DNA of 42,148 nucleotides from Dysgonamonadaceae bacterium (GTDB taxonomy: Bacteria; Bacteroidota; Bacteroidia; Bacteroidales; Azobacteroidaceae): NCBI GenBank assembly GCA_031267615.1, contig JAIRYM010000017.1, positions 1 to 42,148 of the forward strand. Reading direction: 5' to 3'. How positions within the stretch are numbered: the first letter of the stretch is position 1; each line of letters starts with the position of its first letter. Below, piece after piece: positions 1 to 9,131 of this stretch. A program made the position numbers and the translations under genes. Under the pieces are notes generated by a model that did no database searches, was not told the DNA's origin, and worked only from the letters and a program-made list of their open reading frames with translations.

Positions 1-197
1 GTAGCCCCCGCCATAGACGAGTTTAGGAAACCAAACATTGCAATAATACCGCCCACCACGCCATAAATACCAAAGTCATCAACACCCAGCGTATTAAGCA
101 CCACACGCGAAGTGTAGAATGCAATCACCATATTCAGCAACATCCGCACATAGAGATAAGCGGAGTTCTTTGCTATTCTTTTGTTATTTTCCTGCAT
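1..197 (-). CDS. Polysaccharide/LPS biosynthesis flippase (Wzx/MATE-like), N-terminal part only, truncated by window start
   Basis: Reverse-strand translation from ATG at 197: MQENNKRIAKNSAYLYVRMLLNMVIAFYTSRVVLNTLGVDDFGIYGVVGGIIAMFGFLNSSMAGAT, typical of Bacteroidetes O-antigen flippases; AGGAGG RBS upstream. Confidence 0.8.
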   Translation of the reverse strand, partial: MQENNKRIAKNSAYLYVRMLLNMVIAFYTSRVVLNTLGVDDFGIYGVVGGIIAMFGFLNSSMAGA

Positions 198-384
198 AAC
201 AATTAGAAGTCCTCCTGATTTTGAATAGACGTGATTGGAATAAATGATTCTTAATAAGAGTAGAGCGTGAAATACCCGCCATTTCGGCAACTTGTTTGGC
301 TGTCAGTTTCCTGCGAAGCTGAGCTAATTTAATGTTTGCGCCCATTTCTTCGAGTATTCTGCTTAATTTGGGTAACAGTTCCAT
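184..384 (-). pseudogene. Truncated XRE/HTH transcriptional regulator (N-terminal HTH only)
   Basis: MELLPKLSRILEEMGANIKLAQLRRKLTAKQVAEMAGISRSTL matches the start of Bacteroidetes HipB-like HTH proteins, then diverges into an unrelated 23-aa tail overlapping the flippase start. Confidence 0.65.
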
Positions 385-408
385 TTTAATAATGTTTAGA
401 ATTCAGTA

Positions 409-416
409 CAAATATA
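409..416 (-). promoter_or_regulatory. Putative Bacteroidetes -7 element TATATTTG upstream of the truncated HTH gene
   Basis: CAAATATA on + strand = TATATTTG on -, 25 bp upstream of ATG at 384. Confidence 0.4.
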
Positions 417-916
417 ATGTATTTTGTTTGAAATATAAAACATTAAATGCAAAACATCTCTGTTTCCTGCAAAATTGCATAAAATATTAGCTCTGCATCT
501 TTGTTTTATTGTATTGGTTCCGTCAATTTGTATATTCATTTTATAATTGATTTTATTATTTTCTTCAATATGCGGAAAGGTATTTTTACTTTTAATTTAA
601 TATTCTGTATTTTAATTTCTTTTGCTACTGATTCTATAATTTTTTCTCTGCTTTTGCTCTCCAAATTTTTAAAATCAGAAGTTAGTTTTTCACATTTACT
701 GCAAGACAATTGTATAACCATCATAACCTTTTCCCTGTAATAGACGCGTTATTAAAATATCTACCGCAATCGCTATTTTTATTCAATGCTTCGCTTCACG
801 TCTTTTTGAGATAAAAAACGCGGATTATCGCCTGTCGAAACAAGCTCAATAAACCAATTGTTATCAACCTTTAAACAAGTGCTAAAAACAAAAGGTGCGC
901 CCCAAAGAACAGTGGG

Positions 917-3256
917 CTATTTTTCGTCGCTATTGTAGTAATAACCATACTTGGAGTGTTTATAGCCGTAACCGTAGCCATAGCGTCTTGATTCCGGCAC
1001 TGCGTTCAACACCCATGCAAGATGATTAAGTTTGTTATTTTTATAAATATCCTGAACTTCTTTCAGTAAACTTTTTTCTGTATATTCAGCACGTAACACA
1101 AAGATTGTAGCATCGGTAAACCTGTTCACTATGAACGAGTCTGACACTAACGCAACAGGCGCTGTATCAACAATAATGTATTCGTAATTAAGTTGTTCGA
1201 GTTCGGCAAACAACTGTGCTAACCTGTCGGAATAAAGCAGTTCCGTCGGATTTGGCGGATAAATTTTGACTGCGATAATATCCAAATTTTTGTGGTATTT
1301 GCCTGTATCAATCACTTCATTGAGTTTCACGGAGGAATCTACCAAATACATTGTAGTTCCTTTTTGATATTGTATGTCAAGGATATTCCTTACAACAGAG
1401 TTTCGCAAATCTATGTCAAACAGCAGAGTTTTCTTGCCGATACTTGCCAGGGAATACGCAAGGTTGCGGGCAACAAAACTTTTACCTTCCAAAGGTATGG
1501 AAGATGTTACGGATATAATTTTCGTCTTTTTATTTCCGATAATAAAATCAATATTCGATGAAATTAACCTGAAGTTTTCTGCAATTGACGAGCGCAATTT
1601 TGATACAGGCAATGGCTCGTTATTTTTGCTGACAGGGATTTTGCCGAGAAAAGCTGCTTTGACTGTTTTCTGTACATCTTCCTGATTGTGAATCTTAGTG
1701 TTAAACAGTTCTTTCAGGTAGATGATAATCACAGAAATAACTAAACCTGCTACCAGCGCAGCAAATATGATAATTGATTTTACAGGTTTCACTGGCTGTT
1801 TAGATGCTTTTGCTGCGTCTATTATTTTGGCGTTTGGCGTAGCAAGAGCGAGCGCAAGTCCTGTTTCTTCCCTTTTTTGAGAAAGATAGTTTGCTATAAA
1901 TTCTTTAGTGTTCTGCTGACGCAACAATCCGCGCGATTCTCTATCTTTGGTAGGCAGGGCGCTTGCTTCTGAACGATACATTCCTTCCTGACGGCGCAGT
2001 TCGCGAATTGTCAGTTCGACGCTCGAAATTAAATTGTTAATACCCTGTCGCAGATTTTCACGCAATGTACTTATCCTCTTGTTGAATTCTTTCACAATGG
2101 GAAAGTTATCTTTCATTCCAGTTGTTTGCTTTTCTTTATTCAGAATTTCAGCATTGTAGGCCTGTATCAGTCCAAGTATCGTAGGGTCTGTCAGTCCATC
2201 ATTGGAAGGTACAATATTTTTGCTGTTTTCGGGATTTGTAATAAATAATCTGGTTTTCTGCAAAATCAATAATTGAGTATTGGCACTATTGATACGGTTA
2301 ATATAATCGGCTGTCGATGTTAGCAACAATTGTCCCTGCGCCTGCAAATCCATCACATTCGCGTTTTTGCGATAACGTTCCACATCTTTTTCCGCTTCGT
2401 TGAGTTCGCCTGAAATCACATTTAACTGTTTGTCAATGTAAGTTATAGTGTTCGAGGCAACATAGTTTTTTTCAGTAATAGCATCATTGTTATATATATC
2501 AATCATAGTATTGATGATGTCTTTTCCTTTTTCCCTGTTTCCTGTTATGATAGAGATTTCCACGACTGAAGAAGTTTTATTGACAGGATTTATCTTTATT
2601 TCAGGCAATGTGTTTGGAAAAATTTCAGCGATAATCGGACAGGTTTCCGTTCCATACAAATTTTTAGTAACGGTAATCAGTCCGAATGGCGTCATCAGTT
2701 CTTTCCCAAATTCGATTTCTTCATGAAAATCGTCACCACTTACCAACAAAGTCTCATCGTCTATTAAGTCGAAGGTAAGACTGCCAGAGAGCATGCAGTC
2801 TTTTACCGTAACAAAGAAAGGAGTGTTATCGTATATTTCAAGAGTTTTCATTCCTTTATCCTTGAGATATACAACATCAAGATTAAGGCTGTCCACTACT
2901 TTACTCATAAGTGTCTGAGAGCGCATAATTTCGATTTCATTGTCGAAGTTATTTTGCTGTTGAAAAATGCCTAAGTCATTGAAAACCGTCATCATATCCT
3001 GTCCTGTATTTCCTTTCTTCCCGTCGTTAATCAAGATAGTAGAAACGACTTTGTACTTCGGTGCGGTAAACAATATGTATGTAATCGCAAATCCGAAACA
3101 AATCGCTACCGAAATAACGAACAATTTCCATTCACTAATGTAACGGAAAAGAAGTTCTACAAATGAGATTTCATTCTCATTTGTAGCGAGAAACGAGGTT
3201 TCTTCCATAATAGCAGATATAAATTGTGTGTTTAATTTGCATTTTTTTATTACCAA
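917..3256 (-). CDS. Polysaccharide biosynthesis tyrosine autokinase (Wzc/BY-kinase)
   Basis: Wzz-like N-terminus, Walker-type SSIPLEGKSFVARNLAYSLASIGKKTLLFDIDLR, Tyr-rich tail YGYGYGYKHSKYGYYY; true start may be the internal ATG at about 3208. Confidence 0.93.
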   Translation of the reverse strand: MVIKKCKLNTQFISAIMEETSFLATNENEISFVELLFRYISEWKLFVISVAICFGFAITYILFTAPKYKVVSTILINDGKKGNTGQDMMTVFNDLGIFQQQNNFDNEIEIMRSQTLMSKVVDSLNLDVVYLKDKGMKTLEIYDNTPFFVTVKDCMLSGSLTFDLIDDETLLVSGDDFHEEIEFGKELMTPFGLITVTKNLYGTETCPIIAEIFPNTLPEIKINPVNKTSSVVEISIITGNREKGKDIINTMIDIYNNDAITEKNYVASNTITYIDKQLNVISGELNEAEKDVERYRKNANVMDLQAQGQLLLTSTADYINRINSANTQLLILQKTRLFITNPENSKNIVPSNDGLTDPTILGLIQAYNAEILNKEKQTTGMKDNFPIVKEFNKRISTLRENLRQGINNLISSVELTIRELRRQEGMYRSEASALPTKDRESRGLLRQQNTKEFIANYLSQKREETGLALALATPNAKIIDAAKASKQPVKPVKSIIIFAALVAGLVISVIIIYLKELFNTKIHNQEDVQKTVKAAFLGKIPVSKNNEPLPVSKLRSSIAENFRLISSNIDFIIGNKKTKIISVTSSIPLEGKSFVARNLAYSLASIGKKTLLFDIDLRNSVVRNILDIQYQKGTTMYLVDSSVKLNEVIDTGKYHKNLDIIAVKIYPPNPTELLYSDRLAQLFAELEQLNYEYIIVDTAPVALVSDSFIVNRFTDATIFVLRAEYTEKSLLKEVQDIYKNNKLNHLAWVLNAVPESRRYGYGYGYKHSKYGYYYNSDEK

Positions 3257-4029
3257 TTTTTCAATCCAAAGAAAGCGATTATCGTCATTGTCATCGACAA
3301 TATTGATAATCCTATCGACATATTCTGATTGAACAACGAAGAACTGCGTATTCGCGCTTTGTTTGGTGAAACATATAATATATCGTTTTGTTTCAGAAAA
3401 TACTGTGGCGAGAATGCAGTTTCCGGTTTAGTCAAGTCGATAGTAAACACCTCTTTTTCTCCGTTGTCCATTCGCATAAGTATTATGTTATGCCGTTCAC
3501 CATTGATGGTAAGGTCGCCTGCAAGCGACAAAGCTTCGGGGATAGACACTTTTTCGTCGTTGATTGAGTATGTTCCCGGACGTGTAACTTCACCTAGTAC
3601 AGTAACTTTGTAATTCAGCAGTCGGATATTGACAACAGGGTCGTCAATATAATTTGCTATTTTGCCTTCCAGCAAGTCTATAGCCTCGGACTTTTTCAAT
3701 CCTGCAACTCTTATTTTCCCTATCAACGGGAAGTTGATTTCTCCGTTCTCATCAACCAAATAACCTAGAAGTTCGATTAAATTTGAGTTGTATGTATGTC
3801 CGAAGTTCACTTTGTTGAACGGTGCCGCCGCTATATCATTTTCTGCTGAAACATTTATCATCAGTACATCGTTCGGGTTGATAATAACTGTCGATTTAGT
3901 AGAATCAATAAGATGAGAATATTCATTTTGTAGATTCTGAAAATACACTACCTTCTTCTTCGAACCGCATGCAGAGATGATAATTGAAAAAGAAAAAACA
4001 ACGAAAAAATGTCCAAATTTAATTCCCAT
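3250..4029 (-). CDS. Polysaccharide export outer-membrane protein (Wza-like, SLBB)
   Basis: Lipoprotein signal (IISACGSKKKVVYFQN), INPNDVLMINVSA, VTVLGEVTRPGTYSI; overlaps the following kinase gene by 7 bp. Confidence 0.92.
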   Translation of the reverse strand: MGIKFGHFFVVFSFSIIISACGSKKKVVYFQNLQNEYSHLIDSTKSTVIINPNDVLMINVSAENDIAAAPFNKVNFGHTYNSNLIELLGYLVDENGEINFPLIGKIRVAGLKKSEAIDLLEGKIANYIDDPVVNIRLLNYKVTVLGEVTRPGTYSINDEKVSIPEALSLAGDLTINGERHNIILMRMDNGEKEVFTIDLTKPETAFSPQYFLKQNDILYVSPNKARIRSSSLFNQNMSIGLSILSMTMTIIAFFGLKNW

Positions 4030-4064
4030 AACAGAAAATTATAAGTTAAATTTTGAATATGGCG

Positions 4065-4072
4065 CAAAGGTA
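4065..4072 (-). promoter_or_regulatory. Bacteroidetes -7 element TACCTTTG for the wza/wzc operon
   Basis: CAAAGGTA on + strand, 36 bp upstream of ATG at 4029. Confidence 0.6.
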
Positions 4073-4095
4073 GTAATTATTTTTCAGAAATGATG

Positions 4096-4103
4096 TACTT
4101 TTG
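4096..4103 (+). promoter_or_regulatory. Bacteroidetes -7 element TACTTTTG for the OsmC gene
   Basis: TAnnTTTG match, 37 bp before ATG at 4141; followed by a T16 tract. Confidence 0.5.
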
Positions 4104-4140
4104 TAAAATTTTTTTTTTTTTTTTCTGTTTTTCTAAAATT

Positions 4141-4551
4141 ATGGAAACAATACAAACTACCTATTTAGGTAACCTTCGCACCGAGGTGATGCATCTTCAA
4201 TCGGGAGCAAAAATCATTACTGATGCGCCAATCGATAATCACGGAAACGGTGAGGCGTTTTCGCCAACCGATTTGTTTGCAGCGTCATACGCAAGTTGTG
4301 CGCTGACTATTATTGGAATAGCCACACAGACTCACGGTTTCAATATCGACGGCACTGTGGTAAAAACAAAAAAAATAATGGGCGAAAACCCACGTCGAAT
4401 CATGGAGCTCATCGTTGAGTTTATTTTTCCACAAAATAATTACAGCGATAAAGAGCGCCGTATCATTGATGGCGCTATCAAGGGTTGTCCTGTTTCCAAC
4501 AGTCTGTCGGAAATGCTAAAAATTACACGGACTGTCAGATTTAGGGAATAA
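4141..4551 (+). CDS. OsmC family protein
   Basis: METIQTTYLGNLRTEVMHLQSG...FSPTDLFAASYASCALTIIGI...GCPVSNSL; ATG 4141 preferred over 4090 because the upstream extension is a poly-T translation. Confidence 0.9.
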   Translation: METIQTTYLGNLRTEVMHLQSGAKIITDAPIDNHGNGEAFSPTDLFAASYASCALTIIGIATQTHGFNIDGTVVKTKKIMGENPRRIMELIVEFIFPQNNYSDKERRIIDGAIKGCPVSNSLSEMLKITRTVRFRE

Positions 4552-4594
4552 ACCTTGGCACTGAACACTGTTTCACAGGATTTACGTTTGTTAT

Positions 4595-5068
4595 CTAAAT
4601 TTTTTTCTTATTTTTTCTCGAACACGCACTGCAAATTCCGTAAATATTGAGGCTATAATGTGTTGGTGTAAAGCGTTTCATGCCATTATTGGCAATGAAT
4701 TGAATTAGACCGGGGTCTTTATATTCCATCACTTTTTTGCACGAATTGCAGATAAGATGATGGTGCAGATCGTTACCGTAGGTGTGCTCGTAGACCGAGA
4801 TGCTTTTACCGAACTGATGTTTCTGAGCGAGATGACATTCGACTAGCAATTGCATTGTGTTATAGATAGTTGACCGGCTCACGCGAAAACTCTGCTTTTC
4901 CATTTCCTTATAAAGCCATTCGATGTCGAAATGTTCCTTATTACTGTAAACCAAATCAAGAATGGCGTAGCGTTCAGACGTTTTGCGGCAATGTTTCAAA
5001 AATAAAAAATTGTCGAAAAGCGTTCTGACTTTTGTCTTTATATCAATTTTTTCTTTTTCCTTCGTCAT
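4595..5068 (-). CDS. Fur family transcriptional regulator
   Basis: RxSRSTIYNTMQLLVECHLAQK, HHHLICNSCKKVMEY, GICSACSRK: Fur fold with CxxC zinc motifs. Confidence 0.92.
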   Translation of the reverse strand: MTKEKEKIDIKTKVRTLFDNFLFLKHCRKTSERYAILDLVYSNKEHFDIEWLYKEMEKQSFRVSRSTIYNTMQLLVECHLAQKHQFGKSISVYEHTYGNDLHHHLICNSCKKVMEYKDPGLIQFIANNGMKRFTPTHYSLNIYGICSACSRKNKKKI

Positions 5069-5086
5069 TGTGCATAATCATTTATG

Positions 5087-7135
5087 TTAATCATTATATG
5101 TCGGCAGGGGCGAATAATCGCGGGCGTAACGCATCATCTGCTCTGCAAACCCTTCGGTATAAGATACTTTCACAGCACTAATTTTTCCTTCTGCGTCGCG
5201 TACAGCCTCGTAAACGGGATTGATAAAACCCTTGTATGGCGCGATACCGAGAGCGTTGTAGCGGGTTTTTACTTCGCGGTGCAATTCGGCGTCAACTTTC
5301 ACGGCGTAATTCTCGACAAGCGCTTGTGCAGCAGTAAAATCGCCTTCTGACTTAATCCGCTGAATTTCAGCAAGCAAATTCCCAATAAGCGTCCGCATTT
5401 TTTCGTAATCGTTGATGACGACGCAAGTTTTGTTATATTCGTTCTTTTTGATTTCTACAACTTTATCGGTAGCGCCTTTTTCAAGCACCCAATGGGCTAT
5501 AAGCGAGCGGTTTCGCATGTGAGCCTCTTCTATTTGTTTGCCCAAATCAATGCGGGCGAGTTGTGTCATCAAGCCATTCATCATATAGCGGTAATATTCT
5601 GATTTATAAGCCTCTGCATTGTCAAGCAGTCCGAGTTCGAGAATTTTTGCATCAGGCATATAATAGAGTCCAAACAAGTCGGCGCGCGCCTCTTCGATAG
5701 TCGATCCATAGACTTTCAGCGCATCCTGGTCAACTCCAGGCAGGAGTTTGCCAGAACCGTGTCCGAGACATTCGTGGAGGTCGGTATGGAGATTGTCGGT
5801 CTGCGAGCCATATTTTTTTATGAGTTCTTTTTCGTAGTCGCAGCACACAAATTCGTCAATAAATCCGTTGCCTGCCGCCGCCTTGTCATAGGCTTCGGTA
5901 ATGTTTGTAATTGTAACAGATTTTGAGCCGTATTCTGTGCGTATCCAATTTGAATTAGGCAGGTTAATGCCGATAGGTGTTGTCGGATAGCAGTCGCCCC
6001 CTAGTATTGCCGCCGTGATTGCCTTTGCGCTTACACCTTTCACTTCGTCTTTCTTAAATTTCTTTGCTACAGGTGAATGGTCTTCAAACCATTGCGCATT
6101 AGTGCTGATGGTGCGGGTTTTGTCGGTCGATTCGATGTCTTTGAAATTGACGAGGGCTTCCCAACTGCCTTTCAATCCAAGCGCATCGCCGTATGATTCG
6201 GTAAATCCGTTCACGAAATCGACTGTTGATTCGGTGTCTTTTACCCAAGCAATGGCGTATTCGTCGTAGATTTTAAGCGAACCGGTGCGGTAGAAATTTG
6301 TGAGTAACGTTATAACTTGCTTTTGTTCTGTATTTTCGGTATATTGTTCGGCTTCTGTGAGCCAATAAACTATGCGCTCAATGGCAAGCGAATAAAGTCC
6401 CTCAATTTTATAAACTTGCTCTGTGAGTTTGCCGTCCTGCTTTATTAAGCGGCTGTTAAGTCCGTAAGACAAAGGGCAATGGTCGTTGGGGTCTTTCTTG
6501 GTGCCGTAGAAACGTTCTACATCGTGCTGCGTAACGCCTTCGCCATAGTAATTATTAGCAGACGAAGCGATTACATCTTTTCCGCTGTTCTGCTCTACTT
6601 TTTTTGCATATAGCGAGGGAGAGAAAATGACAGGCGTGATTTCGGTAAGAAAATCATCAACTGTCTGTTCTTCGCGCACAGGTAACAGTTTTGCATCTAT
6701 CGATTTAACCGCATTTCTAAAAAATTCTTCCGAAAATGCTGGGAGAAATTTTTCCTGCCCGTAGTGATGATGAAATCCGTTGGAAAACCAGACACGTTTC
6801 AGATAAACGAGAAATTCTCGGTAATCGGTGCTTGCAGTATCGCTTTTGCAGTTTGCATAAATTGCTTCGAGGGTGCGGCGTACAGCAAGGTTGTATCTGT
6901 TGTTCTGGTCGAAAAGGATGTCGCGGCCCCAGAGCGCAGCTTCGTTGAGACAATAGACGAGCGCTTTTTGATTGACCGACAAACTGTCCCAGTCAGTAGC
7001 CTGGAAACGCAGAACGCCGAGGTCGGCAAACTGTTCGACGTTGTAGTTGAAGTCGTTTTGCTGCTTTGGTGCCTGTGGTTGAGAGCAGGCGAAAAGAATT
7101 GATAATGACATAATTGCAACAGTTAATTGTTTCAT
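5087..7135 (-). CDS. Dipeptidyl-peptidase III, M49 family, putative lipoprotein
   Basis: HECLGHGSGKLLPG (HEXXXH zinc motif of M49), EEARADLFGLYYM, lipobox LSILFACSQ. Confidence 0.93.
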   Translation of the reverse strand: MKQLTVAIMSLSILFACSQPQAPKQQNDFNYNVEQFADLGVLRFQATDWDSLSVNQKALVYCLNEAALWGRDILFDQNNRYNLAVRRTLEAIYANCKSDTASTDYREFLVYLKRVWFSNGFHHHYGQEKFLPAFSEEFFRNAVKSIDAKLLPVREEQTVDDFLTEITPVIFSPSLYAKKVEQNSGKDVIASSANNYYGEGVTQHDVERFYGTKKDPNDHCPLSYGLNSRLIKQDGKLTEQVYKIEGLYSLAIERIVYWLTEAEQYTENTEQKQVITLLTNFYRTGSLKIYDEYAIAWVKDTESTVDFVNGFTESYGDALGLKGSWEALVNFKDIESTDKTRTISTNAQWFEDHSPVAKKFKKDEVKGVSAKAITAAILGGDCYPTTPIGINLPNSNWIRTEYGSKSVTITNITEAYDKAAAGNGFIDEFVCCDYEKELIKKYGSQTDNLHTDLHECLGHGSGKLLPGVDQDALKVYGSTIEEARADLFGLYYMPDAKILELGLLDNAEAYKSEYYRYMMNGLMTQLARIDLGKQIEEAHMRNRSLIAHWVLEKGATDKVVEIKKNEYNKTCVVINDYEKMRTLIGNLLAEIQRIKSEGDFTAAQALVENYAVKVDAELHREVKTRYNALGIAPYKGFINPVYEAVRDAEGKISAVKVSYTEGFAEQMMRYARDYSPLPTYND

Positions 7136-7137
7136 GA

Positions 7138-8538
7138 TTATTTGAAATAATAGATTGTATCAAGTAAGATGGGATTTTTTTTCAGAGTTGCAGTTGATAT
7201 GGACACTGTTTTTGTTATCAATGTTTGCAAATCAACAATAATTCCCAGTGTATGAGGATGTGATATTGCATCTGTAAGATATTGATAATTGTCGAAAGTT
7301 AAAGTATTGTCGTTTATTTTTATAAAAATATCACCTCGCTTTAAACCTGCCTGTTCTGCCGGCGAATTTGGAAGAACGTATGTTATTGTTCCACAAAGAA
7401 TCTGATTGTAATAGAGTAGTTGATAATCATATCCGGCATCATAATTGACCCCTACAAGCATATCCTGAAGTTTGTTATAATCATCTACTATAAACGAAAA
7501 ACGGTCGCCTTCATACAAAGATTCATGAAAAAATAAATCAGGCGAGAGCGATTTATCTATATCTTTATGAAGTTTGTCATTCCAGAGATAAAAATAATCT
7601 AATTGATTTATGATCCATTCATTAATATTTTCATAATTATTGCCGGCTGTTTTTAAATTCATTTCAACGTATGCATTACCGCGAGAATAATAATTGTCAG
7701 GCAAGTAAGACGTTTCAATCGAAACATTATCTGAAGAACGTGCCGAAGAATGTACAGAAGTCATTTTAGTTACTCCAATATCATTAAGAGCAAAGAAAAG
7801 CAATGGATCGTGTTCAATATCACCCAACGGTGCAAGCATATAATCAAATTCATTAAAATAAATATCGGGAATAAATCCGTTGCTATAATTAGAAAAGCTA
7901 TCTTTATTCGACAGTTCCAGTACAATAGGCTGCATACCCCAACTGTTATTGATTTCGTTTTCGGCAGTAATAGATATAGAACCCACATTTTTACCGACAG
8001 TTGTATCGCCAATGAGTATTACGTCCATATAAGGTTTCAATCCGTTGATGACAGCCTCACTTGCCGATGCTGTTCGTTTTGACGTCAGAACATATAAACG
8101 ATTCAATCCTAATTTATTTATTGCTATATTACCACCATCAATTTTATTTACAAAATAGCTTTTGTTGTCATATTGTCCTGTTTTTGTGATATTATCGTTA
8201 AACCTGTATTGCTGGAACACATCGTCAGTCTTTCGATTGGAAATCATACTTGCCAGATATGTCGCCATTGAAAGCGCACCTCCGCTGTTATACCTCAAAT
8301 CAAGTATTAGTTCACTTACATTTTTGCGTTTAAACTGTCCGAAAGCTTCGTTCAGCTCTTTGACATACTTTTTGGATTTATCGCCGTCGTCTTCTGCAAA
8401 AAAGTTAAAAACAAGGTATCCTATTCTTTTTGTACCTGTTTTATTACTTTCCTGTTCGTCATCGCACGAAACAAACACTGCCGTTAGCATTAGCAACAAG
8501 AATGAATACAATAATAAATTAGTCTTTGTCATAGTCAT
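7138..8538 (-). CDS. S41 family peptidase with apparently circularly permuted domain order
   Basis: Lipoprotein signal, then GYLVFNFF...LILDLRYNSGG...TASASEAVINGL...GDTTVGK; the cap (NEWIINQLDYFYLWNDKL) and PDZ (ITYVLPNSPAEQAGLKRGDIFIKIN) follow the catalytic half. Confidence 0.9.
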   Translation of the reverse strand: MTMTKTNLLLYSFLLLMLTAVFVSCDDEQESNKTGTKRIGYLVFNFFAEDDGDKSKKYVKELNEAFGQFKRKNVSELILDLRYNSGGALSMATYLASMISNRKTDDVFQQYRFNDNITKTGQYDNKSYFVNKIDGGNIAINKLGLNRLYVLTSKRTASASEAVINGLKPYMDVILIGDTTVGKNVGSISITAENEINNSWGMQPIVLELSNKDSFSNYSNGFIPDIYFNEFDYMLAPLGDIEHDPLLFFALNDIGVTKMTSVHSSARSSDNVSIETSYLPDNYYSRGNAYVEMNLKTAGNNYENINEWIINQLDYFYLWNDKLHKDIDKSLSPDLFFHESLYEGDRFSFIVDDYNKLQDMLVGVNYDAGYDYQLLYYNQILCGTITYVLPNSPAEQAGLKRGDIFIKINDNTLTFDNYQYLTDAISHPHTLGIIVDLQTLITKTVSISTATLKKNPILLDTIYYFK

Positions 8539-8562
8539 AAAAAAATTTTAACGTTTCGCCGA

Positions 8563-8570
8563 CAAAGTTA
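8563..8570 (-). promoter_or_regulatory. Bacteroidetes -7 element TAACTTTG upstream of the S41 gene
   Basis: CAAAGTTA on + strand, 25 bp upstream of the start at 8538. Confidence 0.55.
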
Positions 8571-8621
8571 CTGAAAAATATCAAATGCCAAAAACAAAAA
8601 CGCCAAATTTTTAAAAATTAT

Positions 8622-9131
8622 TCACTCAAACAAAAATTCAACTTCAGAAGGCGAGATATGGTATTCCGAAACCCAAGCCGGCTTTTTTGTCAAAGTTACT
8701 GAACAGGCCGGACTTGAACTATCAAGCAGACTGTGATAAGCAACACCCGTTTCAAAATCATCTTTTAAAAAAGGATGTTGCTCCGAATCAGTCGAACAGA
8801 CAGTTATTGTTACTTCGGGAGGGAAAAATCTGACTTTACGATTTGCAGGTACCCCATAACAGATAATCGGCAAAATAAACGTATCAACAGACATTTCAAC
8901 CGTTTTTGCTTGATATTTTATCTTTTTACCTGCAACGACATTTGGTGCGGTAATACTGTCCGGATATTCTTTTGCCTGTTGTGTTTCATGACCACCGTCA
9001 GGCATTGAATAACGAAATACAGCAGCAAGCGCTGTGAATGACAGAAACACTACAACGCTGTTCCATTTTTTGCTGCGTAAAAATATTCGTAGTTGTTGTA
9101 GCAGTCGCTTATTTGGCAACTTGAATGTCAT
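8622..9131 (-). CDS. YbbR-like domain protein
   Basis: Position directly after yajC with 23-bp overlap, single N-terminal TM, YbbR-like β-rich C-terminus; start taken at MTFKLPNKR. Confidence 0.65.
   Translation of the reverse strand: MTFKLPNKRLLQQLRIFLRSKKWNSVVVFLSFTALAAVFRYSMPDGGHETQQAKEYPDSITAPNVVAGKKIKYQAKTVEMSVDTFILPIICYGVPANRKVRFFPPEVTITVCSTDSEQHPFLKDDFETGVAYHSLLDSSSPACSVTLTKKPAWVSEYHISPSEVEFLFE

Noticed and set aside
501-740. Overlapping ORFs 501-740 (+) and 536-724 (-)
   Set aside because: AT-rich, low-complexity translations with no recognisable motif or convincing promoter.
2900-3010. Possible frameshift or alternative start in wzc
   Set aside because: The 779-aa frame is continuous with conserved Wzz and kinase parts; only the exact start is uncertain.
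6717-7119. Four short ORFs on both strands inside the DPP III 5' region
   Set aside because: They overlap a well-supported gene and have no motifs.
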